Of a stretch of DNA of 64,000 nucleotides, positions 25,401-41,802 are shown piece by piece. Both the position numbers and the translations under genes were made by a program. The first letter of the stretch is position 1. The number at the start of each line of letters is the position of its first letter. A model generated the notes under the pieces. The model was not told the origin of the DNA, ran no database searches, and saw only the letters and a program-made list of their open reading frames with translations. Origin of the DNA: Coffea arabica (taxonomy: Eukaryota; Streptophyta; Magnoliopsida; Gentianales; Rubiaceae); assembly GCF_036785885.1 (NCBI RefSeq), contig NC_092320.1, positions 16,369,557-16,433,556 on the forward strand. The letters run 5' to 3'.

Positions 25401-26630
25401 TCGCTTACCGAACTCGTCAATCCGCAAGAAGAGTACGCCAAGTCATTTTCTTAATTACACATAGTACACCAAAGTCATTTTCTTGAACTAAGGTTTATCT
25501 CATTGTTTTCTGACCGATTCTTCTTCTGCACACCGTAGGATGTTCAACATCAGTTACATGCACTGGCTTTCATACATGTGACATATGTTTCAGGATGAAT
25601 AGCACATTCTTCAATTTTTCTTGCAGTTCTAGATTTCCAGTTCTAGATGGATTTCTAGAACTTTTGACCCATGTTAATTAGTGGAAAAAAAAAACACACA
25701 CACACACACTATCTAGAGGACTCTAGTAGTCTGCAAATCAATTAGCTTTATCTGCAACCCGGGCGTGCAAGATACGACAGTGGGCGCTACAAACACTCCC
25801 TAGCAGGGTCAAATACCCAAATGAACTAATGAATATGATAGTTTAGATCCTTGAAAACAATTATTAAAACCCAAAAAAATTTCTATTTTGAGTGATCTAT
25901 AATGACCCATGCTGCATACTATATATGTGTCGTTCATTCAAAGTAGTCACAACACAGGATGACGTTAAATTAACTCACCAAGAGTAACTCATCGTGTATC
26001 GTACGTAATATCTTATGGCCTTTCATTTCTCCAGCAAGATGCTGAAAAGTTGTAGTATAAGTAAATCTCGAAAGTGCATTCTGTAGTCAATTTACTTTAA
26101 AATCTATAGCAGCATAAGCATGAAAATCTAGAGTTATTTGCCTAAATAACTCCCTTTACAAAATTTATTCCTAAAAAGGGTCAACTCCTTCACTAGCCAT
26201 TAATATAGTCCAAAAATCTCCTACATAACTATAATACTTTACTCTGAATCTATCTTCCTTTTTCTGACTATAATAATCTATGTTGTCTTTGGTTGTTACT
26301 CTACTGTAACTCTCTTCACCCAAAAAGTCTTGAATAATGGTGATAACCAGAATTTGATTGAGTTTGAAGAATTTGAGTGAGAAAGCATGGAGGAGGTTGC
26401 TCCTTATTAGGGGATAAGATCAGAAGATTAGATTAATAATAAAATTTGGAGTTGAATCGCTGTAAGAATATTTTCTGAAAAAAAAAAGAGATTATTTTGG
26501 CAAAAGACTCTGAAAATACGCTCTCAGAACTAAAAATATGTTATAAAGTCTTAATTTCGCATCCAATGCTCCTATATTATATTTAAGTGTGTTATCTAAA
26601 TTACTAACCCTATTGGATATTATCTATCTT
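22420..26630. other. Intergenic region, no supported gene
   Basis: It holds the promoter side of the minus-strand gene (22420 to about 22700, CT-rich), a stretch of GAGTCGAG/GCCCGG-like diverged repeat text (about 22790-23290), a C5A21-like tract near 23479-23505, and an unclassified open frame at 24190-24552. Otherwise AT-rich and featureless by eye. Confidence 0.5.
24190..24552 (+). other. Unclassified open stretch, possibly a gene remnant
   Basis: The + frame is open from before the first ATG (24262) through about 24549. The text reads GGYDGNFDYSTRIKCHNDV, then KKWIPVDLFVKHDCNSF, with more balanced amino-acid use than the surrounding AT-rich DNA. The complementary strand also has an open frame of 78 codons (24219-24455). 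I do not recognise either protein, and there is no promoter or splice evidence. It could be an exon of a broken gene or chance. Confidence 0.25.
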
Positions 26631-26638
26631 ACGTTATA

Positions 26639-26911
26639 CCTAATGGATATATATATATATAACCCTCTCATTGCTTCCCACATCTTTCCTATCCTAACTA
26701 TCATGTCCAGGATTTGAATCCTGAATTGATAGAAGGGATACATCTTAATACATTTTATTGAATGGATTAAATTTTAATTTATTCATCTATATAAAAAGAA
26801 TACTCATAAAAAATGAAAAGAAAATTCTTCAACAAAATAACAATTCAAACAAGAATTTTTCTATCCCAAAAAAATGATAATAAAAATAACAAACTAAATT
26901 ACGCCAAACCT

Positions 26912-26966
<55 letters not shown>

Positions 26967-27083
26967 CCCTCTCATTCCTTTCCACACCATTTCTATGTCA
27001 GTTTAGGAATTGAATCCTGCACTAACAGCAGGGATACATCTTAATACATTTTATTGTAGTGGATTCAATTTTAAGTTATTCAT
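26639..27083. repeat. Two ~150-bp direct repeats, each starting with a TA microsatellite
   Basis: Copy 1 (about 26639-26790) and copy 2 (about 26911-27083) share, in order, CCTAA-GGATATAT, an (AT)n run, ACCCTCTCATT, a TTTGAATCCTG/ATTGAATCCTG string, and GGGATACATCTTAATACATT followed by TTATTG. The (AT)n run is short in copy 1 and about 47 bases in copy 2 (26918-26964). This is a segmental duplication with microsatellite expansion in one copy; no gene is involved. Confidence 0.8.
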
Positions 27084-27707
27084 GTAATGGAGTCGACAAA
27101 ATCTCATGCATCTAGCGGCCTGGATCATTTCACTGTTTTTAAATGTATAAACACTTCACAGTCAAACAAAGATCTTGGTTCTGTTATGATGCAGTTGGCT
27201 TAGACTCTTTGCTCAGGCGATGATATTATGTTCCACGGTTGGATTATTCATTGTGGAGAACGAAAGTGGTTAAATTCTAAGTAAACATAAAAGATTTTAC
27301 ATATTCGAAACAAATCAATAATTTTTACTTTTTAGTGAAGAAATAAATTAGAAAGAAGGAAAATAATTTAACAGGAGATTTGAGGAGAGGTTGAAGGTCA
27401 TTCCAAGGTACTATGGCAGTCAAAAAAAAAAAGGGCACATAGTGATGAACATCAAGGATCAGCCATTCTTGTTTGACTTGAGACAGAATACGAGTTGAGC
27501 CCTCATGTGTTCATCAAGCAAAAGGATAATTAATCTAATAAAACATATTCATACAAGTTAATTAAATCATGAAAAATTATCATATTCGGATTGCATTTTT
27601 CTGAATTTTTTGTAAAAAATTACTGTAGCGATTTGATATATATGAAATAAAAAAATGATTGAACAATGTGTTCACGAAAAATGTAACAATTTTTATATGT
27701 ACATAGA

Positions 27708-27708
<1 letters not shown>

Positions 27709-27740
<32 letters not shown>

Positions 27741-27774
27741 GATGTGTTAGCACTCAGCATATGGTCCATTTCGT

Positions 27775-27817
<43 letters not shown>

Positions 27818-27854
27818 GATGTGTTAGCACTCAGCATATGATCCATTTCGTTGT
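27709..27854. repeat. Tandem duplication of a ~70-bp unit carrying a TA microsatellite
   Basis: Two adjacent copies of (TA)n followed by CATGATGTGTTAGCACTCAG and a CATATGRTCCATTTCGTTGT tail. They differ by one base (GGTCC against GATCC) and by the length of (TA)n. Replication slippage or unequal exchange between the TA runs explains it. Confidence 0.88.
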
Positions 27855-28870
27855 CAGTCAGTTTTGTACACTAATGGATGACTTCTTTATTTCCTCCTCC
27901 TCCGTGTAGTCTCATGGAAGAAGCCTAAACCTAAAGAAGGCTGAACGCTGCTCACGAGATACATGTACAGAATTAGTATGCACCGAGCCAGCTAGAGGAA
28001 ATCATTGGCGGCCAAGTCTTCTCCACTCCCATAATTGTCAGTCTTTCCCATCAAACTCGTTTTTGGAGTCTAGCTTTTGAGTCTACATATCATTTTCTTT
28101 ATACTTAAATTTATTGAGGTCTGTAGCTCACATATATAGACTAGAAAGAATCTCACACCGATGGTTTTCATGTTTTTGCAACATATCAATATTATGTTTT
28201 TGGGAAGTATAATTAAGCTTTGTCATTTACCAATTGCTGTCAAAACATATCCAGCAAAGATTAAACGATCCATTAAGAGTAATCAAGTTTGCTTAGTTAG
28301 TAATTGTGTTTTGTCGTATGGGTTAATCATTGTGCATGGAGTTGGCTTTTGCTGGTAAATCATATCCCGTGAATGCCTTATGAATAAAGTACATAAAAAG
28401 CAGCCAAAGGGCCATGGAAAAGTCCATCCCAATGTCAAAAGGTCTCATGATTTTACAGAGCAACAAATCATTGCAGTTTTCATCTGTTATGATTCTTCTC
28501 CAAAAAATTGGCAAGACATCTCACACGAGATGCTTGCATGATTTTGTTAATTAAGCTAGTATTATTTTGGTAAAATTAATATTTGGCTGTACCAGATCAA
28601 ATTTTGGTTCAAATTATAATGTTTGGAATATCTGCAGAAAGTTATAAATATTCAATCTTCTAAAATAATTAATCTATGATTAGCAGCTTGAAAGCATTCC
28701 CCCCTGCTAATGGGGTTTGGATCCTTAACACAGTAACACACTAAGGAAGACCCTTGATGCCATCGTTGTATACAAGTGTCTTGTGGATAGGGTATAACAT
28801 GTCATATTATCGTTGCTCAATTGACAAATTTTCCTTCAATTAGGATTAGAGTTTTGCTAGAGATGTAATA

Positions 28871-29023
28871 GTGTTTGGATAGCAATTATTTGGCCCAAAA
28901 TTATTTGCTTACATCAAAAACATATTTTTTAACGCATTTTTTTATTTTATATACATCATATCATAAAAAATATTACGATAATTATTTTAAATAATATATC
29001 AAATAATCTTTTTATCCAAACAC
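28871..29023. mobile_element. Small MITE with GTGTTTGGATA inverted ends (~153 bp)
   Basis: The left end GTGTTTGGATA (28871-28881) and right end TATCCAAACAC (29013-29023) are exact inverted repeats of 11 bp. The inside is AT-rich, and I see no coding sequence. The target duplication is not clear. Ends of this TTTGGAT type recur through the window, so it belongs to a common local family, possibly hAT-related. Confidence 0.6.
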
Positions 29024-29540
29024 ACCCAATTCAGGACAAATTTTGCATTTTTATAATAAAACGGTCAGCAATTTTTTTTTCCCTAATCAAACAAGGTTCA
29101 ACAACCATTGACTTCTCTCTATTTTTGTCCTTTTTTTTTTCATCCGATGATGCTATAAATTCCAGCCCCTAGGGATAATCATCCTCATGATGCTAGTAAT
29201 TTGGATTTAAGAAGACTAATGAAACGATTACGACTGATTCAAGAAAAAGATCAAAAGTTGGAATTAATTTGGTAATTGGGATTAGGATGCTCTTTTGGAC
29301 AGTTTGGACCTGGTTAGTGGTTTGCATGATTTGTCACACATGGTTGGATCCTACCTCAGAAATAATTTTTTTAAAAAATATTTTTCTCTTGTATTGAAAA
29401 AAAATAAAAGGTATTTGACGATCCTGATTCAGTATCTGAAAAAAAAATGATGGGTTATATGTAGATAAAATAGACTACAGAGTCAATGTTCGATGGCGGG
29501 GTTAGCCGACGAGTAAGGATATTTAAATTCAATTTTTTTA

Positions 29541-29875
29541 CTTCACCGTCCCACTTTGATAGTTCTGATTTTTTTTTTCACACAATTTAAAAAGAGTAGT
29601 TAATTTTTTTAGAACAATCAATTTAAATAACTATTTTCTTGAAATACCCTTATATTAATTAGAATACAACTTTATGGAAACTTAAATTGATAGTAAAAAA
29701 AGAATCAATTCTCATTTCTCATTAAATGAGATAGGTTTATAATAATAACAACTTACATTGAATAAGAGTATTTTAGGAAAATTAAAATATAACTACATTT
29801 TTCAATTGAAAAGTGAACTATAATTTGGGACAGATGAAAATGAAAAACAAAACTATTAAAGTGGGACGGAGAAAG
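29541..29875. mobile_element. Stowaway-like MITE (~335 bp) with TA target duplication
   Basis: The inverted ends read CTTCACCGTCCCACTTTGAT at the left and, as complement of the right, CTTTCTCCGTCCCACTTTAA. They match the Stowaway/Mariner terminal consensus (CTCCCTCCGTCCCA). TA dinucleotides flank it at 29539-29540 and 29876-29877. It is AT-rich inside without coding capacity. A poly-T and poly-A rich interior pairs partly across the centre. Confidence 0.8.
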
Positions 29876-30534
29876 TATTAATTAACCGTTAAACTCAAAG
29901 TCAAATCGCCGAGTCTGACCGGCCAGCTAAAAAAAGGCGGTGCTTTTAATGCATACCAAACCTAACTGGGAAGACTACACTTCCATCCACCGGTGACCAC
30001 TTGACTTTATTTTGCGGGATATGGAAGTGACAATTGATGGCATTTCGTAAAATGCTTTTTATTTAATTTTTTTAGAAAAAAGTCTATTTTTGGATTGCGA
30101 TTTTTCACAAAAATATTTTTACATTGTTTACAAACACATTTGTCTCAATTATCTTTTTAAATCACATATATCAAATTGTTAGAATATATTTTTTTTACAA
30201 AAAATTCTAAAAATGACGATCCAAATGGGATCTTAAAACCACAGTCAAATGATAAATCAGCAATGAATCTTTTTAAAAATGTGATTATGAATTCTCTCAA
30301 AATGCTTTGATTCAAATATCACATTTCTATAATTTTCATAGATTGATTTTCTTTTTATTTGAAAAATCATGTGCAATGCATGATCTTCAAAGTACGGTTG
30401 ATTTTCGATTGTTCACTAATTATTTCTCAAAGTTCTCAATTATTATATGTCGATTCTAACCAAATTTTATTTTCTTTCAAGAAGGGCATTAAAAAATTTC
30501 CAAATATGTAATTGAATAGTTTATGCATCTACTC

Positions 30535-30551
30535 GTCTTCTTGTTTGAGAT

Positions 30552-30585
<34 letters not shown>
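30535..30585. repeat. AT/TA microsatellite
   Basis: Interrupted run of TA repeats within AT-rich intergenic DNA. No other feature is seen in the neighbouring 29.9-31.9 kb except a TTTGGATTG-type fragment near 30090. Confidence 0.8.
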
Positions 30586-31962
30586 TGGTTATCTTAAAGC
30601 AATATTAGATCAATCAAGTTCTTTTTATGTCGAAATGTTTTCTTTGTATAAGGTAATGACTATATTTTGTTACTTTAAAGCAAGACTAACATTGTCCTTT
30701 TAATGCCTTAGACTGAGAATCTTATAATGCTAAATCAATTTATTCAAAACATCATAAATTTCTCTTTCAATAAACACAATATTTTTTCAACGATTGTTCT
30801 ATTTTCTTGAGTCAATAGGCACATTTCTCTATCATACAAATAATTTGAAATTTTTTTCAATCTCATTAATTTTCATTAATCAAAACGTAACTTTTTGCTT
30901 TCATTCAGTTAAAAGCATTTAATTCTCTTTGTTCATCAATTTTCTTTAGGTATGCTACTCAGGAGAAAGATGTTATTTCACAAAAGAACATACGTTATTT
31001 GGGTAAAATGATAAGTTCTTGCAAATGAGCTACATAAAAGAAGTTTCACAATTGTGAAGAAAGTGTTTGTGCGACAAGTACTTAAAATCCAATTTTATAC
31101 ACACAAAAAAAAAACTTCGAATGTTTGTTACTATCTCAATTATAAAAGTTTTTTTTTCAAAAAAATTACATAGATTAGTATTAGTTTGGAATATAAAGTT
31201 AAATTATAATATTCAATTCTCAAAATTACAAAACAAGAGCATGAATAGCTAAAAAGTTAAAGCAATCAAGAAAGAACAAAATCAATTAACCTTTTTCTTT
31301 TCAATCAGTTAAGGAAATTAAACTCTCTTTTTCAGAAAAAAAAAAGAAATAAAACTTTGAAAACTTGTAATTGTGCTAATATCCTAAGCTTTGGATGTAT
31401 GCTATTCAACACAAACAATCACAACTTTAAAACCTTCCTTCCCCAATGATTTATGAAAATAAAAATACTGAAAACCCTATATAATTGCTCAAAATTTTAG
31501 GGAAAAAAAAAAATCCTTGTCACCTGATGCTTGAATTTCATGCGTAAAAATGGAAGGAGCTGCAGGCATGCAGCAGTCATTAGAATATTAGGCTGATACG
31601 GTACCAATTGTGGTTACTTTTTTTTTTTTTTCTTTTTTAAAAGAAAAGTCAAAAAGGCTAGTATCAGCAATGGTCGCCATTGACTTTTGTGCAATTACCA
31701 TGTAGACCTTGCGTAGAGTTCTGGAGTTGACCGCAGGAGGCATGAATGAGAGGGGCGTACGTGTAATAAGAGAATATCTTGAGGGGCTACTTGTAGGCTT
31801 CCAGAAAGTAGTTAAGTGGTCAAAATCCAACCAATGACAACCATGCACGTGGACCCGCGTGCATAAGTAGTCAAGCTGCAGCCGGCTTTTCTTAACGGAA
31901 TTAGACATCGCTGACCATGCTGCAATGACCTTTATGTCCTCTTCAACCCCTTGCAAATTTAT

Positions 31963-32299
31963 AGGGCAAAATGCTTTAATACCTCTCAAGCTATTACAAA
32001 TTTTAATTTTTGATCATCCAACTATTAAATGAGCAATTTTAACCTTTCAACTAATTAAAATGTATACTCACAGCCGTTTCTTCTGTTTGAATCATTATGT
32101 CCAATAGAACAACACCAAAAGTATCAAGAACAATATCCACTATTCTGTTAGATATAATAACTAAATTTAACAGAAGGGTTATGAATATTTGTTTTAATTA
32201 GTTGGAGGGTTAAAATTATCTATTTAATACTTGAAAATACTTGAAGGGCCAAAAAGTAAATTTTGTAATAGTTTGAGGGGTATTGGGGCATTTTGCTCC
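31963..32299. mobile_element. Inverted-repeat MITE (~337 bp)
   Basis: Left AGGGCAAAATGCTTTAATAC and the complement of the right end, GGAGCAAAATGCCCCAATAC, are inverted and stay similar for about 50 bp inward (CTCAAGCTATTACAAA against CTCAAACTATTACAAA). The inner part also pairs (TTTCAACTAATTAAAA with TTTTAATTAGTTGGAGG). The whole element could fold into one long imperfect hairpin. No coding sequence. Its ends resemble in style the intron-8 element at 15228-16196, and the two may be distant relatives. Confidence 0.75.
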
Positions 32300-34200
32300 A
32301 ATTTTACATCCCATAGTTCTTTTTTTTTTTTGGTAATAAAAATATCAGTAATTTTCTCTCATGTTATTTTTTTTTTGAAACTATAAAATTTATATTTTCT
32401 CTCATGTTATGAATACCATGATTGTTTTTTACCCGATCACATGGATTACATAAGTAATCGAAAATTAGGATTTTTGTGGAATTGGTGACTTGTATGTTTG
32501 ATTAAGTGTAGAACAAATATTATATGTTAATTACATGTTAAAAAAAGAAAAGAAAATAGTGGGTGATATGTCCTTGAATAATAAACTCATATTTCCATTT
32601 TTTGATTAAGACAATCACATTTGGTGAAACCTCATTGAGAATACGCAAGAATAACCCATTGTCTAATAATGGTAAAATGATAAAATGAGATAAGATAATT
32701 ATATGCCATGAAACGTACACATCATGTAAAAATAGAGTACATAGTGTATATAGAGTACAAGGTGTATATTTGGTAATTAATTTAGAAAGTTGAACATGAG
32801 CAAGTTAATGTCCAATAGGATAGAAAAGAAAACTTTCAATCAAAATAAAGCATTGTAGGATTACTCATTAAAATGGATAATTTCGTATGAAGAGACTAAT
32901 TACCTATTTAGCATGTCTTTGTGAAAATTAGTCATATATGGCTCAAAATACTTCTTCAAACAAAAGATTCTTTTGAAGTAAACTCTTTAGCCTTGTTTAA
33001 TGTAAATTATGCACACACTGTCGAAAAAGATTGATCTGCCCAAAATTTGAACTCCTTTTTTTGGAAACTTTAACCAGCTCCTTTTGCGATCATATAATAT
33101 TGCATTGTAATGAAGTTGGTATTGATGAGTGCATAAAATATAACAATTCCATGTTAAATCAATGTAAAGCTATATTCATCCTTTGAAAAACAATGCTGCA
33201 TTTTTAATTGAGATAACTAATTGCAGTTGCTAAAGCTAATTATTCAAGTTCAAGCAAACAATTCCAAATTAATAAGAGGATACATCGAGTACTTCACAAT
33301 ATTACTCGTTCATGATCTAGTATAAGTTTTGTGCAACATAGCATCCAAATAAACGTTAAACAATATTTTGTGATTGGAAAAAAAAAACAATAAGTAGATT
33401 GAGAAAAAAGATTGTACTCACTCAACTTTCTTCATTATCAATAATGGAGACATTTTCCGTTTCCTTTATAAGCTTATTTTTCATAGTAATTTAACTCTTC
33501 TACTTTTTTTAGCACTCGAAAATCAAAATAATTATCTTATAAATATTTTAACATCTAATATTAATTAAAATTAGCATTATTGCACTTGCAAAATTCTACT
33601 TAGCAGTTCTAGAAGGCTGATGACCTAGATAACAAATGTAATAGAGCATGTCCTACTTGACTTAATCAGAGAGAATTAGTCAACCAAGAAGAAGAAAAGG
33701 GTAACTCAGTAAATCCACGCAAAAGCCAATACCGGTTATTATTACTTTTTTTTCCCCCTTTTTTGAGAGGAATAGCATCCGAATGATAGCTTGCCATTTT
33801 CAAAATTTGAAGTTTTCCGTTGGACAAAATGGGAATGCAAAAAAATTAGGCCTTTCTTTACTTTTTCTCACTTCAACAAAGAGAGGAGTGGGAGAGAGAA
33901 AACGAAAGGAGACGGGGCAGGAGGAAAGTCCCCAGGAAATGGATTTGACTTTTATCTATCTCCGACTCCGTCTTCCTCTATTCACACGCTAAATTCCTCT
34001 TCTCGGCTTCTTCTTCCTTCTTTTAATCCTTAAATCACCTCGTCGGCCTCCCATATTTTTAAGCGTTTATGTTCCACAACTTCCACTGAATTCTCCATAT
34101 CCTTGAACTTTAGACAAACAGTACCTCTACAATTTTTTTTATTGTATTTTCTTGGGCATCAGAATTTTTCTTCGAAATTCAATAGCTGATTGAGGTTTTG
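32300..34200. other. Upstream region of the CDPK gene, no supported gene
   Basis: AT-rich to about 33700. From about 33880 the text becomes CT-rich, as in plant leaders (CTTCTTCTTCC-like), which probably marks the CDPK transcribed leader. A possible 5'UTR intron lies between a CCCAG|GTGGG donor near 34261 and a GTCACAG acceptor near 34490; this is weak. Confidence 0.4.
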
Positions 34201-34589
34201 TCATCCCTTTTCATCAAAAAAGTTAGAATTCATTTGGGTTTTGGGAGATCTTTGAAATCCCAGGTGGGTTCTGGACCTCTCCTATTATTGAAGTTTGCGA
34301 ATCCACTTTTTTGTTTTATTATGTTCTCTGCATTTTTATTGGAAAGATGAAATTTTGATTGGTTTTGACCATCACTTTGGTGTAATTCTGAGACCCTTTT
34401 GGCTAAAATGTCCAAAAAGGTTGGAGATTGAAGGTTTGATTCACAAAACTTTGAAGCTTTATTCTCTTTTGTTTGTCTGTCTTGTCACAGAAAAAGCTGA
34501 AAATAGGTTTGGGCTACTGTATTAGTCGAGCCTGGTGACCCTTTTGGCTGAAGAGGAAGAAAATTGTGAGCTTGTTGAAGGTTTGATCT

Positions 34590-38915
<4,326 letters not shown>

Positions 38916-39635
38916 GGGTAGATAACTCAAAAGAGGACAACAATTTCTAGCCCACTCATTGAAGACTTGGAAAAAGAGCATCTTATGAGTTTGAATATAA
39001 ATCTTTTACCCTTTTTGATGTGTTTTTTTTTTGTTTCTTTTCCCACGCCTTTTTACCGTCTGTGATATGGTTCGAGGGGGATAACAAGGTGTCAGGTCCA
39101 ATAATGGTCTTGGGTTTTCGTTACATATTGTAATTTGTTATTTTTTTTCTGTGTGAAGAGTTGGAAATGTGGTCAAGGATGAAGGATTTGTTGCTTCTTG
39201 TTGTAAATAGTTTTGTTATACACTTCCAATCAATCAGTCTTTTAAAAGTTTTTGATCCTGGAATGTTGTAATTGGTTTATCATTTCAATTTTCAAAAGAA
39301 TGGATTCGTAAAGTTCCCCTATTGCATGTGGATATTTTCAATTGCCAGTGTCTTCGCATGGATACTATGCATGTTGCTGAAAACTTTGCAGATAGCTTTG
39401 TGCTCCTGAATGCCCTGCTTTTGGTCTGCATTATACTTGTACTAACATAAAGAAGTCTACCCTTATTTTCTGGTTGATCCATGCTTTACACTTTCAACCT
39501 AGTGATGTGAATCATTGAACTCACAAAGCCCTTGCATCGAAAACAAAAAAATAATGATATGCAGATGAACTTTTCAATAGGAAAACAAATCCAGAGTTAT
39601 TACGAAAGCAAGCTTTCTTTCGAGTTACACTACTA
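38916..39635. other. 3' flank of the CDPK gene
   Basis: The first ~350 bases probably contain the CDPK 3' untranslated region (T-rich, TTGTAAATAG near 39200). The rest is spacer between convergently placed genes. No other feature seen. Confidence 0.5.
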
Positions 39636-40160
39636 CTACTGGTTCCCATCTTTTCCAATCCTCATATAAACAGGCCAAGTACCACCAACCTTTTCTTGTT
39701 TTCCATCTTCATTCCAAGCAAGGGTAAAATCTTTCGCCAAATCGTCACTCAAGAGATCAACCCCCTTTCTTTTGCAGTCTGATATGCAGACCATGAGTTT
39801 ATTAAAAGTAAAATAGATATCCAAATCCATTAACTTTTCCATTTTAAGCTCAAAATGGCCCTGTGTGTTCAAGTCCTGCCACTGGCTCAAATGGGAAGTC
39901 TATGGTCCTATAATCTTCCTCAATTATGAACTTGGACCGTGGCTTCCCAAATGAATCAGCATAAAAGCAAAACAAAAAAATTGTTAGACCATGCTGCAAT
40001 TACTCTATTGGGGCTTTTCATTACCCGCTTGACTTGTTGGTAGAAAGTTGGAAGATCAAACCAATGAATAACTGTAGCAATGGTCATGACTAAATCAACA
40101 TTTGATTCTGCTGAAATATTTTGCTCAATCTTGGCAATGTGAACTTTTTCGCACAATAAG
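39636..40160 (-). pseudogene. Broken SAM-dependent methyltransferase (plant DDB_G0268948-like family)
   Basis: Read on the minus strand from 40160: a KVHIAKIEQNISAESNVDLV segment, then IHWFDLPTFYQQVKRVMKS and PNRVIAAW, then after a gap FGKPRSKFIIEEDYRTIDFP, and in another frame ELKMEKLMDLDIYF and GVDLLSDDLAKDF, LAWNEDGKQEKV, PVYMRIGKDGNQ to a stop at 39636. This order matches the C-terminal two-thirds of plant type-11 methyltransferases (VDLV..A.HWFDLPTFY motif). About 30 residues are missing between the IAAW and FGKP parts, and a frameshift lies near 39860. The N-terminal SAM-binding part is absent. It is therefore a fragment, not a working gene. Confidence 0.8.
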
Positions 40161-40399
40161 TTTATATAAATATATATGCAGCATATGCATCCTAAAAAGA
40201 AATCAGACTTGGTTTCATAAAAGAAACCAAGATATATCTCTAAATATAAACAAATTTCATGTACAGAACTGGTTTTCAATAGCTGTAAAAAGAAAGTCAG
40301 AGCTGCAACTCAAGGTTGAGTTCAATATCAAGTTATGAACAGAAGTTAACAATTTTAACAACTAGGGATCTACACAAGTTAACATGACATGCAAAAGTA

Positions 40400-41206
40400 C
40401 TAGCGTTCGATGATCTCTCCTTCTTCTATTTCCCGACTCAAATATGTGTCTTCATCATCATCTGCTGCCATGAATTCCTTCTTCAAGTGCAAGCCAAACT
40501 GTTCTAAAGGGTGCACAACTTTACCCGTCTTTAAGCCTCTCAATACCATCACAGCTGATCCATTGCTTCCATGGACAACGTATGAGGGAGAACACTGGCA
40601 TAGTTGCTCAAGTTCCTTGAGAATCATGAGATTGTCCTCAAAATCAACAGTGCTTTCCATCAACTGCAACGCAAAACGGGCACCTTCCCTTTCTTTCTGC
40701 CTCAATTCAGCTTCTTTCTTCTTTAATTGCTCAGCTGCTTCTCTTATTCTTGCTGTTTTAAGCGCCTCTTCCTCTTTGCCGTGTTCTCGTTCCAATCTTT
40801 CTTTTTCTTGATGGACATGGACATCAGTTTTCTCAGCCTTTGCCGCAGAGAAGATTTCGGAAAAGCGAGGTATTAACATAAACGCACTTAAAGCCTTCTT
40901 CAAAACATATTCGTCATCAGGATTTGGTCCACCTTCGCAGCAGCTTTGATAACCAGAAACCTGCAAAATTCCCTCCTGCTGCTTAGTCTTCTTACAAGTA
41001 GTGATTGCACCAATCTTCTTCTTGCAGCGTTTCCATCTTTTTAATGTCTCCAATATTCTCTTTCTTTTTCCATCCTTTTCATGACCATCTAGAACCAGAA
41101 GTACTTGATCAACTTTTCGATCCTTGCTCCCATTAATTTGCGACGTTGATTTTCTTCTCACTGAATTGCTCTTCTTCCCGACCATGCCGTCCTTAGCAAC
41201 TCCCAT
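40400..41206 (-). CDS. GTE/BET-like C-terminal protein without bromodomain, 268 aa, single exon
   Basis: An intact frame from ATG (41204-41206) to TAG (40400-40402). Residues 1-80 are very basic (repeated K/R, LKRWKRCKKKIGA). A middle segment has GYQSCCEGGPNPDDEYVLKK and an ALSAFMLIPRFSEIFSAAK helix. Residues about 147-190 form a charged Glu/Lys/Arg coiled coil ending with REGARFALQLMESTVDFEDN, followed by LKELEQL, HPLEQFGLHLKK and an acidic EEGEIIE end. The coiled coil, the ALQ.ME.TVD.. element, PLEQ.GL..K and final EEGEI are the signature C-terminal part of plant GTE bromodomain factors, but no bromodomain or NET domain is present. A nuclear role is inferred. It may be a retained truncated copy, a divergent bromodomain-less paralog, or a member of a separate small family. 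Confidence 0.78.
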   Translation of the reverse strand: MGVAKDGMVGKKSNSVRRKSTSQINGSKDRKVDQVLLVLDGHEKDGKRKRILETLKRWKRCKKKIGAITTCKKTKQQEGILQVSGYQSCCEGGPNPDDEYVLKKALSAFMLIPRFSEIFSAAKAEKTDVHVHQEKERLEREHGKEEEALKTARIREAAEQLKKKEAELRQKEREGARFALQLMESTVDFEDNLMILKELEQLCQCSPSYVVHGSNGSAVMVLRGLKTGKVVHPLEQFGLHLKKEFMAADDDEDTYLSREIEEGEIIER

Positions 41207-41560
41207 GTACGATGGTAACAACAGAAACCAACCAACCCAAGAGTGATAGTACTTCTAGAGGTCCAAATCTCCCAAGCCCAAGAATCAAACCAGATAGTTT
41301 TCGAAAGAGAACCAAGATATAACTAGTTTGTTACTAGGGATCAAAGAAAGAAGAAGAAATTAGCTTTGCCTGATAATGAATAATGATGAAGTTTACCGCT
41401 CTCTTTGGATAGTTTGCATACTATTCCAAGATCAAGGAACGAAACCCTCGCTGATATGATCACTACTTTCTTGATTTCGTTGCGGACTGTAGTTTAGAGT
41501 AACAACGAACAGAATCCTTAAATACTCGTAAACGAAACCTGTTGGATTTAGGGAAGTGGA
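41207..41560 (-). promoter_or_regulatory. Presumed promoter and leader of the minus-strand GTE-like gene
   Basis: Unique sequence with a TATTTAAGG-like string on the minus strand near 41515-41525, about 310 bases before the start codon, which could act as a TATA element. Nothing more can be fixed. Confidence 0.3.
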
Positions 41561-41802
41561 GGAAACAGGGTAGCTCGTGTCTGGCGGCAAATTTCAAAAA
41601 TAGCCGTCAGATTATGGGCTCGAGTGTTTTAGCAAAAGACCTCTCTTATTTTTCCCTTTTCAGTTTTGGGCGAATGTTCATTTTGGGCAATTTCAATTTC
41701 CTTTTTCTTCCCCATAAACTTGATACAATTATACTCCATCCCTCAATCTGAAATCACTCTTGGCTCTTTTTTATCCTAAATTTTCTGGTTGCATGTATGC
41801 AG

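Noticed and set aside
31588..31989. 133-codon open frame on the minus strand
   Set aside because: No recognisable domain, a Lys-rich low-complexity tail from a poly-T tract, and its start overlaps the edge of a MITE. Read as chance.
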